The position numbers and the translations under genes were made by a program. The notes beneath the pieces were generated by a model. The model was not told the origin of the DNA. It saw only the letters and a list, made by a program, of their open reading frames with translations, and made no database searches. Positions 42,672 to 52,713 of a stretch of DNA of 64,000 nucleotides are shown here, piece by piece; the stretch's first letter is position 1; each line of letters begins with the position of its first letter. The stretch comes from Aspergillus flavus. Lineage: Eukaryota; Ascomycota; Eurotiomycetes; Eurotiales; Aspergillaceae. The DNA lies in assembly GCF_009017415.1 (NCBI RefSeq), contig NC_092409.1, positions 2,356,001 through 2,420,000 of the forward strand, read 5' to 3'.

Positions 42672-43630
42672 ATGGCGGGTATCTTTCGGACGATTTATGA
42701 CTGGCTCCTGAGGATGTTCTGGTAAGTGGGCCGCTGTTCCAATAAATCCTCGCTTTTTGCGGTTCTCCCGGAAATAGTTCCCCGGCCCGTCCCCGCAAAA
42801 ACAAAAAAAGGTTCGGCTTGCTAAGTGCGGTACTTTGTATATCGAAATTGCAGGGCGACGGAGATGGATGTCACCATGATCGGGCTTCAAAATGCAGGAA
42901 AATCGTCGCTTTTGCGGGTGCTTGCGGTATGCCTCCGTTCATCTGGACCGACCGAAACTAGTATTTCGACCACCATCGCTAACGTGACCTAACGAACCCT
43001 GTAGGGAGGCGAGTTCACTGTAGAGTAAGTCAGCGCGTAGGCTTAGCCTAGCCGTAAGGGTTGTCATATCTCTTGCTAACCCTCCCCACAGTTCCATCCC
43101 CACCATTGGCTTCAACACGAAGCGGGTTCAGAAAGGCCATGTGACCTTGAAATGGTCAGTGTATCAGCGCTTGTCAGCTATGATCCCCCATCGTGGTGCT
43201 AACGCTCATCTAGCTGGGATTTGGGAGGCCAACCGCGATTCCGACCAATGTGGGAGAGATATTGCCGCGGTGTAAATGCGATAGTGTAAGTCCACCTCTT
43301 CATCCGCTCTGGAACAGGACCCACTGCTGCTGCGGCTATCCTGACATTCGGACCAGGTACATCGTTGATGCAGCAGACCGTGCGGCACTTCCGGTCGCCA
43401 CAGATGAGCTGCACGAGCTGATGGACAAGCCCACTCTTGAAGGTATTCCGCTATTGGTCCTCGGGAATAAGTCCGACCTTCCGAATAAGCTGTCCGTCGA
43501 TGAACTAATTGATGCGATGGATCTAAAATCCATTACCCATCGCGAAGTGAGCTGCTATGGAATCAGTGCCAAAGAAGAGACGAACCTTGATGCGGTTCTG
43601 CACTGGTTAATTGCCAAAGCCAGTCGATGA
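42672..43630 (+). CDS. ARL8: Arf-like small GTPase Arl8
   Basis: Six exons (42672-42721, 42854-42926, 43005-43024, 43092-43154, 43214-43285, 43357-43630) give 183 residues. Exon 3 is only 20 nt. It begins MAGIFRTIYDWLLRMFW, the hydrophobic amphipathic N-terminus of Arl8. GTPase motifs are GLQNAGKSSLL (P-loop), TIGFN (switch I), WDLGGQPRF (switch II), NKSD and SAKE. Arl8 proteins act on lysosomes/vacuoles and link them to motors and tethering factors in animals. The role in filamentous fungi is inferred. No N-terminal Gly for myristoylation is present, as expected for Arl8. All introns are canonical. Confidence 0.95.
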
Positions 43631-45990
43631 ATGCCGTGGGAAACAGCACCTGCTTCATCCTTCCTTTCCAGGCCGCGGGCCTAAAACTTTTGTAGACTCT
43701 TTCAACCTCTTGGATTGCAGCCTCCGATGTAATGATGTTGACGATGTGAACCAGGCACATTAAACTTTAGCGTCATTGAAGTTGATTTCTGGATTTCTTT
43801 GTCTTGTTCGCTTTTTGTTGCCTCTTGGCTTCAGCACGTGCGCTCATTCAGCTTCTCTTTCACTGTTTGTTAATTTCATTCGTTGCATGATGACCCATGT
43901 TTTCTATGTAATTTTTAGTGGGCTTATATTATGGGGACAATGATGCCCGATCTCATCGTGAGTGGCTTTTGGATTATATGACGTCTGAGATGGAAGACAC
44001 GTGAGCTGGAGATATGAGCATTGATCCGGGGCTATTCTGAGATATAGAATGTAGTAAACCCGAGGGCAAATCCACAATTCGAGTTGAATTACAAAAGTCA
44101 AGGACAAGACCAAGTAGCTTTGGAAGAGGGAGCGAAAGGGGGGCAAGAGAGACACTGGCGCCAGTCTTATTTATGAGGATCGTGTTGGAGCAGAGCACAC
44201 AGACCAACTGATGCGTTGGCATTGCAGATGCGAAGACGGGAACTAATCAAGCCCTCCATGCGAACCAGCAAATCCAACCCCGCCAACAACACCTGCCAAA
44301 GTTCAAGGGCTTCTGGGATCCTATTCATAGACCACCCAGTCATGAGCAAATCATTGTGTACTTCATATCCCTGCTGATCGGCTAAGGTTGCTTGATGGCC
44401 TGGTGATCGTGGTAGTCATTTACTATGGTGGAGTGACCTAGACCAAGTACAGGTTACATGTCCAGACCTGTAAGGGAATAAAATTTTCTTTCTCTTTCAT
44501 CATCTGTCGCAAACCTGTGACCTATCCATGGAGACTTTAATTTAGTTGAGATAGGCAATGATCTCTTACCATATTGTACTTTTTTTGTGAGCCAGAACAT
44601 GAGCAGAGTCTAGAAGTACACAGAAATGCTTGAGTTGCGAATTGTCTCCTAATATATCTTGGCAGGCGTTTTTGATCCTGCAGCGAACCACCCTTCGTTG
44701 CAATCTTACATGAGCTAGAATATATAAAATCGGTCTTGGTTCCCAGCCCATATTATTAGGAAATTAGTTGATATAGATGTCGCATTTTTTTTTAATTGTG
44801 GTATTAGATACCTACATATACCTGTGTGAAACTATGAGTTGTCGGAAATCATCAAACATAACGCAGGTGTTGCCGACAGCCAAAAAAACCCCTTCACTGG
44901 GCTGATCAATCTCCTTCTCAAGATGCATCGTTAGTCAGTAGTCAGGTTGCCCATAACCCAGTAGCCCAATAGTATTTCGCTTTTCGATAAATGACAGTCC
45001 TACAGAGGAGTATCGCACATTTCACTGGGACCACACCAGTGTTAAAGCTGCGCGATACTTACCAATAAGTAAGAGATGTCGTGCTCACCATGCATTTAAA
45101 ATTCTCGAAATGCCTGGAGTCTACTCCGTACGACTAGTATCAAATACTGTGCACAGTTGATCACGAGACTAGAGCATGCTGAGGGTTATGGTTATGAAGG
45201 AACGGAAACTGAACTCATCCGAGTAACCGGGCAAAGCCAGACAGCAAATCATAAACTATTGATCTTCTTAGGTTTCACGCGGGAGGAGAACAATCAAGTC
45301 AGGTGTTTGGTGGCTTAGACGATGATTATATGGCCAGTACTCCGTACCGAGGCGAGCTATAATATCGGCCGTCCTTCGCTGGCCACTCGGAATAACCCCT
45401 AGTTAGGCGGTGAAATACTTCAAGAGAGGGAATCGTGAGAGGATATACATTTGACTGTTTTCCGTATAAAACGCCCTATTTACGAGGAATTCTAGGATTA
45501 CTCCACCAGGTGTTGAAGAACTCCCTTTTCTTTTTGTGTCATCATTATTATGATTAATTAATTTGCCCCCCTGTTCTTTGATTTCCAGCCCTATTGCACA
45601 TCCTTACCAAATCCTACGGTTACCCACCGGGAAAGTAACCCAAGAAATAAAACAGACCGGCCAACGTAAGGCCGCCAAGCACCAGCCACACTCCGAGTAA
45701 GGACCAAGTCCCTTCATTGTCTCCATAATTTACCCGCGCCATTCCTGCTGCGGTTTCGTTGCTGCCTTCAGACGTACAAGAACTTCACTTTCTTTTCTCC
45801 CCTTACATTGGTCCTGGTTGAATTCTTTCGTTCGGTTCGAAAAGCTCTTCGAATTTTGTCTTCTCATTCCAGGAAGATCGCTGAGCTTGTCATTACCCTT
45901 TAACTCTGCTGATATTTCAGCACCAGCTCTCATCTCTGCGATCGACGTCATTCTCCGCCCGGCCTCGGATAAAGAGGCCTTTCAGCCACG
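43631..45990. other. Gene-poor 2.4-kb interval
   Basis: No gene is confidently supported. On the minus strand at 44167-44400 a coding-like frame reads ADQQGYEVHNDLLMTGWSMN and ALELWQVLLAGLDLLVRMEG to a stop at 44167. It has normal composition, but I cannot assign it. Around 44560-45200 the sequence is AT-rich. The final 200 nt (45770-45990) are the likely promoter and leader of the RCR-family gene. Confidence 0.4.
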
Positions 45991-46577
45991 ATGGGTGTCA
46001 TCCACGCCCGCCGAGAGTGGTGAGTTATATAGCCCCAATATTCATGACGGTAATGTGGTCAATGGAATGAAACAAAGCTAACCGTGTCCTTGTAGTGGGT
46101 ATAATAGCTGGGGCGATTGGGTTTGCAGACCAAGTAGCTGGTATGACTGGGGTCGTTGGGTAGCGTTTGCCGTCATTGTTGGTTGTGCTTTTATCATATT
46201 CTTTCTTTTTGCGTACGTTCCTCACTCCCGCCCTTGGCGGAGGACCTCAACCCGAGCCAGTTACCTGAAGCTAACGTCCTGCTAGATGCCATAACGCTCG
46301 CCGCCGTCGCACTCGCGGCCTTCAACCTCATCCGGGCACGGCATGGCTTGCTGGCCCGCCTCCCTACGGACAACAACATCAACATCCTTACTATGCCGAC
46401 CCTCATTATCAGCAACAGCCACCACCTCAGTATACACCCCAACCGCAAACATATGGCTACTTTGGAGGACAGCAAACGGGCATTGAGTTGCAGTCGCCGC
46501 CGAATGCGTATCACAACGGACCCGATCGGGCCTACCAGCCACCACCGGGCCCTCCACCAAATGGCAGGAAAGTATAA
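45991..46577 (+). CDS. RCR-family single-pass membrane protein (chitin synthesis regulation / Congo red resistance)
   Basis: Exons 45991-46019, 46096-46212 and 46286-46577 give 145 residues. A short, Trp-rich extracytosolic part (YNSWGDW, WYDWGRW) leads into the helix VAFAVIVGCAFIIFFLFA, then ACHNARRRRTRGLQ and GTAWLAGPPPYGQQ. Yeast Rcr1 has the same plan: NRRRRRMGR-, GTAWLTPPSY. The tail is Pro/Gln/Tyr-rich and contains PPPY and PPQY, PPxY motifs that recruit Rsp5/HulA-type ubiquitin ligases. Rcr proteins influence endosomal sorting of plasma-membrane proteins and chitin deposition. The reading frame is visible only after splicing, since no single exon has a long open frame from an ATG. Confidence 0.85.
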
Positions 46578-48325
46578 ACGTTTCTCCAGACTGTTAGCTG
46601 TTGAACGAGATCTTAATCCCAAACTCGAAATGATCGCATGATTCGGATTCTGTTATCGCAGGCGTTGGTGTCGTCTTTTTTTGAATCTCCTGCACCCCTG
46701 CTTCTTTGTCAATATCCAGCAAGGAGGATGCAGCCGAGAGCATTTTTTCATGGGTCTATGAGCTCCTTTGTGTTTATTATCATACCTCGATATCTCTTTG
46801 TTTATTATTATAATGACCATCCGGGCAATTACGATTCTAATTACTCCAAAGTTAAGGCTTGCAGTACAAGGTGCAGGCATTTCCTTTGCGAATCTGGCTC
46901 GTTTTTTACATTTTAAAGCCTTCTGAAGAGCTAGCGAGGCGTTGGCGGTGTACTTTAGTATGACTCTCAGTAGACATGAAGATAACCATTGTTTCGCTAC
47001 TACTCCCATTTTCCTGTCTGGAGTGTGCTGTCGCAACTCGTAATGGCACTGGACGCGGAGACGCTAAAAAAAAAAGACGAACTAATTTGGTGCAGAACCA
47101 TTGGCCCGTAAAGGAGCGCAGAATTCTTTGGCTTCTTTGGTCTGGGGCCGAACTCGCTCACTGTGCATGAGAAAAGTATGGGGCACTGAAATATTTTTCC
47201 AATAAAGTAATTTAACCTCATTCAACGACATTTTAACGACTATATCGCATTGATCCACGAATATCTGCTCCCTCCCGTATAGGTTTCCATACAAAGGTCA
47301 AGAATGCCATACTCGGCAACTTATTCGTACTGGCGTACCATTTAGACGAGCAAAGTGGACACGGCGACTGCCAATGATTGTTGAAGAGAAGGAGTCGATC
47401 ACAGCCATGAGGGCGAGAGGGGAAACGAAGGCAGAGCAGTTTCAGATTACAATGTGAGGAGTAGCTGTACTAGTAGTAAATTGTATTAATACTTCCCGTA
47501 TCTGCGAGTTAAGTTACTTCAACCACCGAGATTACTTTTTAATGGATCGGCTACCCACCGAACCTCTTCTCCATCTCAGGCAATTGTGATGAGCGTTTTG
47601 GTTCTCTTTCATGCGCTGATCCCTGTGGGAAAAAAAAAAAAAAATAATTGTTCTTTCTTTCTCCCCTTGTTCAACTTTTTTTCTTCCCTTCCCTTCCCTT
47701 CCTTCCGCCCTCTCAACCCTTGTTCTCGCGATTGAACTTCGTCTTTCCTTCTCCGCCCACGTATCTTTCCATCCGAAATATTGTAACCTAGTCTCTCCCT
47801 CCCTCTACTGTTTGCGGCAAACCTCCTGGAGGCGGTGCATTGATATCGCCAACTACCAGGCACTCTCTTTAAAATATTGATTCTTCCGATCATTCCTTTT
47901 TTCGTTGTACCACGACTTTTCTCTCCCTCTAAGAAACATCAGTATCCCGTACCTCGAAATCCGGGTTCCCAAGATTAAAAACTGCACTCTTTCAACACTC
48001 TACCGACGTCGCAAACCGGACCACTCATTTGATTTGATCGCTGATGCAAGAGGGAATCGCATCCTGCGAAACAAACCAAAACCCGAGTCCCGTGGGCAGT
48101 TGTTGATCTGTGGCTCTTGCGACCGTGACCATCTAAACCTCACATTCCTACGCTGGGTTCCGTTTCGTTGCGCAGCAGCACATGTTTTACGCTCCAGTGT
48201 GTGTCGCATACGGTGTACTTGTGCCTTACTAAAGTGATATCTGGAGAAAGAACCGTCACATATAGCCCGTACTATTGACCGTGTGGGGTCAGATAACCCA
48301 ATCTCAGGATTCATATTCCGCCAAA
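46578..48325. other. Intergenic 1.75 kb
   Basis: No gene is seen. A run of A (47630-47644) is followed by a long T/C-rich tract (47650-47780) and a leader-like region up to 48325, probably the promoter and 5'UTR of the fibroin-3-related gene. Nothing else was recognised. Confidence 0.5.
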
Positions 48326-49701
48326 ATGAGTCCGGTGGATACAACGCCATTCCCGATATGGCCGCGCGACTTTGTGAGCGATCTCAAGTCCGCTCCGGAA
48401 ACATTATCGAGTTGGGATAATTGTATGGCCAAATCGTATTGCAAGTACGTTGCTCTATTGTTTCCTTCTAGTAATTCCATATCTGACCCGGACGCTACAG
48501 ATGGCCCGTCATCGTTGCGATCATTGTTGGTGCGCTCATTGTTATCTCCATTCTGGCGTGCATTATCAATTGCCTGTGTTGCGGCATCCAATGTTGCAAA
48601 TGCTGTGGATGCTGTTCATGCTGCTGTCCGTCTCCCCGCCGAAAGAAGGAGCCAAAATACTTGGATGACCCTTACAATCAACCTCCACCGATGCCGGAAA
48701 ACAATCCTTATCAGCCACCCGCACCCCCATCTCTGCCTACCTATCGTGGAGCGCAGGTCGCACGGTTTGACACACCCCCGAGCCCTGCAGTCTCCAAGGG
48801 CAATGAAGATGCGTTGCCCGCGATGCCCACGTGGGATAGTGCCGTAACGAAGAGGGTCGACGACACTGATCATCACCAGGATGCAATGGAGATGGAACCG
48901 TTGAACCTCGCCAACCAAAGACCGCGTCGGATGCCATCCGCACCTCGACCGAACGGAGCCGGTTACATGGGGCCACCGCCTATCAGGACAGGCACAGCTG
49001 TCACTTCTTCCAGCTTTTACCCTGATGACCAGAGCGCGTATCACGCCCGTTCACCCGGCGGGCCGTCTCCTATCTCGCCATATGAACAACCTTATGGCGA
49101 TTATTCTCAGGCCTATGGATCCCAACCACATTATATGCCAATTGGCACCGCAGTCTCACCGTCTGCCGAGGCCGGCCCGGCACCGTATCGTCACCCATCT
49201 CCAGCCATCACTCAGACACCTGGGATGGCACTATCCACGGATGGCGCCCGTCCGATACCTTATCGGCAACCATCTCCCGCCATCAACCAATCACCTATCA
49301 ACAGGACGATGTCGCCTGCGAATGTAGCCCCTCCCTACAGAGCATTGACACCGGCAAACGCAAACCCAGCCTACAGGACAATGTCTCCTCCCACTCAAGA
49401 ACCGGTGTACAGGGCGATGTCTCCCCCTAGCCATGAGGCGGCTTACCATGCGATGCCTCCCAGCCACGAGCCCGCATACCAGGCAATGCCTCCACCTGGT
49501 TCTGAGCCCACTTACAGGGCAATGCCTCCTTCGTTCAACGCCGAACCGGCTTGGAATACTTCTCCTTCCATTCCTTCGTCACCACCTCCGCCATTCACAT
49601 CAAGTCCCGCTCCGCACGAAACAGTACAAGACTCGGGCAGGCCCCCGACCTTGCTACAAAGTGGGCGAAAGCCCGTTCCCAATTCTTTCAGGGATGTATA
49701 A
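48326..49701 (+). CDS. Fibroin-3-related Cys-rich membrane protein
   Basis: Exons 48326-48444 and 48501-49701 give 439 residues. About 40 residues (MSPVDTTPFPIWPRDFVSDL...) precede a membrane helix, WPVIVAIIVGALIVISILAC, followed at once by a cysteine cluster, CLCCGIQCCKCCGCCSCCC, and PSPRRKK. The cluster is a likely palmitoylation zone. The rest is disordered and Pro/Tyr-rich. The last ~140 residues contain at least seven units of a YR(A/T)MSPP-type repeat (APPYRALTP, NPAYRTMSPP, EPVYRAMSPP, EAAYHAMPP, EPAYQAMPP, EPTYRAMPP). This architecture matches proteins annotated 'fibroin-3 related' in Aspergillus, whose function is unknown. The neighbouring RCR-family gene encodes the same kind of layout: short ecto part, one helix, basic/Cys patch, Pro/Tyr tail. 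Confidence 0.85.
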
Positions 49702-50561
49702 GCCTTGCAACTGATAGATTTGAAATATTGCCTTGATTTAACCTCGACAGCTCTTTGACGTTTGTCTGTCAACATCAAGGCCGATTTGTTTTATATTCTC
49801 TTCTACGTAAAGTCGATATGGTTGGCGCTATTGTACAATGCGTGGAAATTGCACTTACACTTGGAATATCACCACCCGTTTTGCTCTTTAGGATATGACA
49901 TGTTTAGTTCATCTGATGGGCATTTTTATGTGATTTTGGACATTTTATCTTCCTGCACAGAACCAAACCGCTGAACGCTGTCGTACATTATGAGTGTTGA
50001 TCACAGAAATGTACATTGATCACTACAATCAACTGGAGATATTGTGGGCTTCCCCTTCGACTTATATTCTTTTCTGCTGTTACATTTCGCTTCTGTTTGG
50101 CCCGGCGTTGGAAAAGACCGTCTCATGACTTTCTCACTTCATGTGTTAGTATGTACATGTTCTATTCGATGAAGGATCGATAGGAAACTCAACTTTATGT
50201 TCTTTGGATGACAACTTGAATGACAGCTTCACTATCTATGGCACTACTCTACGTGCATGTTTGCAATTTGGCCTTCAAATAAGCCAACGTCACTACATTG
50301 CATAGTGAAGTACTATATCGATAGACCGAGGACTTGGATATATATATATCACTATCACACTACTAGTCTTCCGTGTATCCCTGGCCTATACCAAAATACC
50401 AGACCTGGAGCTCCAGGAAATATACAGACAATGCGGCATAAGACACACATACATATAATACCCACACGCTCAAACACCCTCCACACTTTTATAAGCACAC
50501 CAAAAAAAGAGTCTATAAACAACTAAATTACATTCCCCCCCAAAACCTCACTAGACCTCAC
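49702..50561. other. Convergent 3' flanks
   Basis: 860 nt between the stops of the fibroin-3-related and Drn1-like genes. The sequence is AT-rich with no coding signal. Confidence 0.6.
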
Positions 50562-52268
50562 TCATTCTTCCAAAGTAAAATCAAACTCCTTAAACGCATC
50601 CTTAAAAGCAGTAGCATCAGCCTCCTCTTCCTCCTGCGACTGCACATCATTCTTCCAATTAATCCGGCCCTCAAGCTCCATCAACTTCGCCATAACCCTC
50701 CGTCCGAACTGGAGATCAAACCTGAAGTCCGGGCCAAGCGGCAAGAGCAGCATTCTCTCCGTCTCCCCCGAAGAAGCATCAGCATCAGCGTCAGAGTCAG
50801 AATTCTTGTTCGGACCCCAAATCCAGACGCGGAAGAAATCGCCCGGTTCGGCGCTGGGGTCAGTCGACGACGGAGACTCGAACTTGGGGTATTTGAGGTT
50901 CTCCGCTTCCACTTTGAATGCGGCGGTTACGAGGCCGCGGGTGATTAGGTCGCCGGGAACGGGGAGGAATTGCCAGTGGGTGTGGATGCCGTTTCCGCGG
51001 CTGACTTCCCAGGTTACGGCGCCGAGGGAGGAGTTGGTTTTGGATTTGAGCATGGAGTGCAGGGCTTGGCGGTAGCGGTGCATTTCTTTGTAGGTTGCGA
51101 GGCGGGAGTCCTCGTCTGGGATGCTGGATAGGGTTGGGGTGTGGGTGAAGGGGATGATGAGCATGTGGCCTGGAAAGCCGAGGGTTGGGAAGGTCTTGGA
51201 GGTGGGGAGGGGGCCCTTGGCTGTTGTGAGGTAGGCTTCGTTTCCGATGGAGGTGATGAGGTGGGTTGCGATGTTGGGGTTGGAGAGGCAGAAGAAGCAC
51301 TGGTCGGGGCCTGGTGGGGGCCCGCGGGCACGCTTGCGGGGGCGATTGCTGCCCTCGTCGTCGATGGCGAAGCGGCTGTAGGATTCTTTTTGGCTGGAGA
51401 GGGGCTTGCGTTTGGTTTGGACGGGGGCCAGGGGGGAGGCGGTTGCGCCGGTAGGGATGGTTAATGGGTGGGGGGTTTTGGGGTCGAGCGTGAATGCGTA
51501 CATCCATTTTTGCTTGGAGGGGTTGTTGTAGGATGCGAGGCTGATGAAGCGGGTTAGGGGTTTGGCGTCCGGGTTGTCTTCCGGGGGCATGTGGAAGAAG
51601 GGTTCTCGTTCGTAGAAGAACTCGGGCGCTGATGAGAGGTGGTAGCGAGGTTTCAGGGTTGAGCTGAGGTCTGCGATGCATTGCACTTCTTCGGGCTTGG
51701 TTGCTTCATCTGGGATCGGGACTTGGGAGCGTGTGCGGATCCCCTTCGGCCATTGATGGGTGATGAGGATGTCGGCGCTGTGGGCGCCGTAGAGTGCCCT
51801 GGCATCTGACTCTGTGTAGCCTGGGTGATACTTGTCGGAGGATTGGCTTTCTGTCTCCAGGTTGCCGCCTAGAGCGACGAGCCGGATGCCCTCAGAGGTT
51901 TTCAGAGTGCCGCGTTTGCCCAAGAAATAGAGGTTCGGGCAAACTTCGTCGTTGGCCTCGATTCTTTCGATTACCCTGGTGGGAAGAGGCCGACTACCCA
52001 AGGTGAAGTATGTCGGGAGTGGCACGCTGATACTCCCTTGGAACAGCGCAGAGATCTCATCCAGTTCCTGCTCTGTCGAGCAGTCGCCGAATAGGTCGCC
52101 GACAACAATCGCGAATGAGAAAGATTGCTTCACGTGAAGTTTAGCCAGCTTCGTGAATACTTCTCGGAGCTGGCAGTTTACGCCACCAATTACAATTCTG
52201 AAATATGCGTCAGTGGATTGAGCGGGTTATGTACTATGAAGCTTTCAGACTCACATTTTGGAGGCCAT
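50562..52268 (-). CDS. DRN1: CWF19-like protein (Drn1), lariat-debranching-associated
   Basis: Minus strand, exons 52268-52255 (14 nt) and 52197-50562, giving 549 residues. The tiny first exon encodes MASK and joins to IIVIGGVNCQLREVFTKLAK, the start of the metallophosphoesterase-like N-terminal domain (FAIVVGDLFGDCSTEQELDE) that resembles the debranching enzyme Dbr1. Family knowledge says Drn1 lacks key metal ligands and binds Dbr1. The middle carries a CCCH-like, NLS-like region (NRPRKRARG). CwfJ C-terminal domains 1 and 2 follow: QCFFCLSNPNIATHLITSIG, LGFPGHMLIIPFTHTPTLS (HIT-like) and RGNGIHTHWQFLPVPGDL. It is expected in the nucleus with late spliceosomes. The gene is divergent from UTP20. 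Confidence 0.9.
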
Positions 52269-52713
52269 TATTCAGTTTGTAGTTCGGCTTCGGTACTATG
52301 ATGCAAGAGTCGAGCTGACCATAGTATTTTGAGCAGTCAATCCTTCACTTGAGACAAGGCTGAACTAGCGCAAGACTTATAGATGATTCGGGCGCTATAT
52401 ATAGCAAGCTACTATATGGGTTACAAATAATATAATGCCGTCTCGTCGTTATCGTCGCGTCTGGACATGCGATAGTTTTTTGCCAAAAACGGTCTGGGGA
52501 GCTTGGACCAGGCTTAATCTCCACGTGACTTTAATTAGCCTTATCGGGCTAGAGGATATTCCCTGCAAGCGCCGCTAATCTCCGCACGGAATAATGCTAC
52601 TGCGGCGCCGATGAATTTTTTTGTCTAGAGGTATACTATCAACATATTCCAATACTTGGAATACAACCATATTCGAACGGCGCTGCCTCGTCTCATCGCC
52701 ATCGCTTCCAAAG
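52269..52713. promoter_or_regulatory. Divergent promoter, DRN1 / UTP20
   Basis: 445 nt between start codons. A PAC-like GCGATGAGAC (on the minus strand, 52690-52699) lies only 15-24 nt before the UTP20 ATG. No other element was recognised. Confidence 0.5.

Noticed and set aside
50860..51681. Long open frame in another frame of the DRN1 gene (273 residues, Pro/Arg/His-rich)
   Set aside because: It is a shadow of the GC-rich CWF19-like coding sequence, with biased composition and no recognisable domain.
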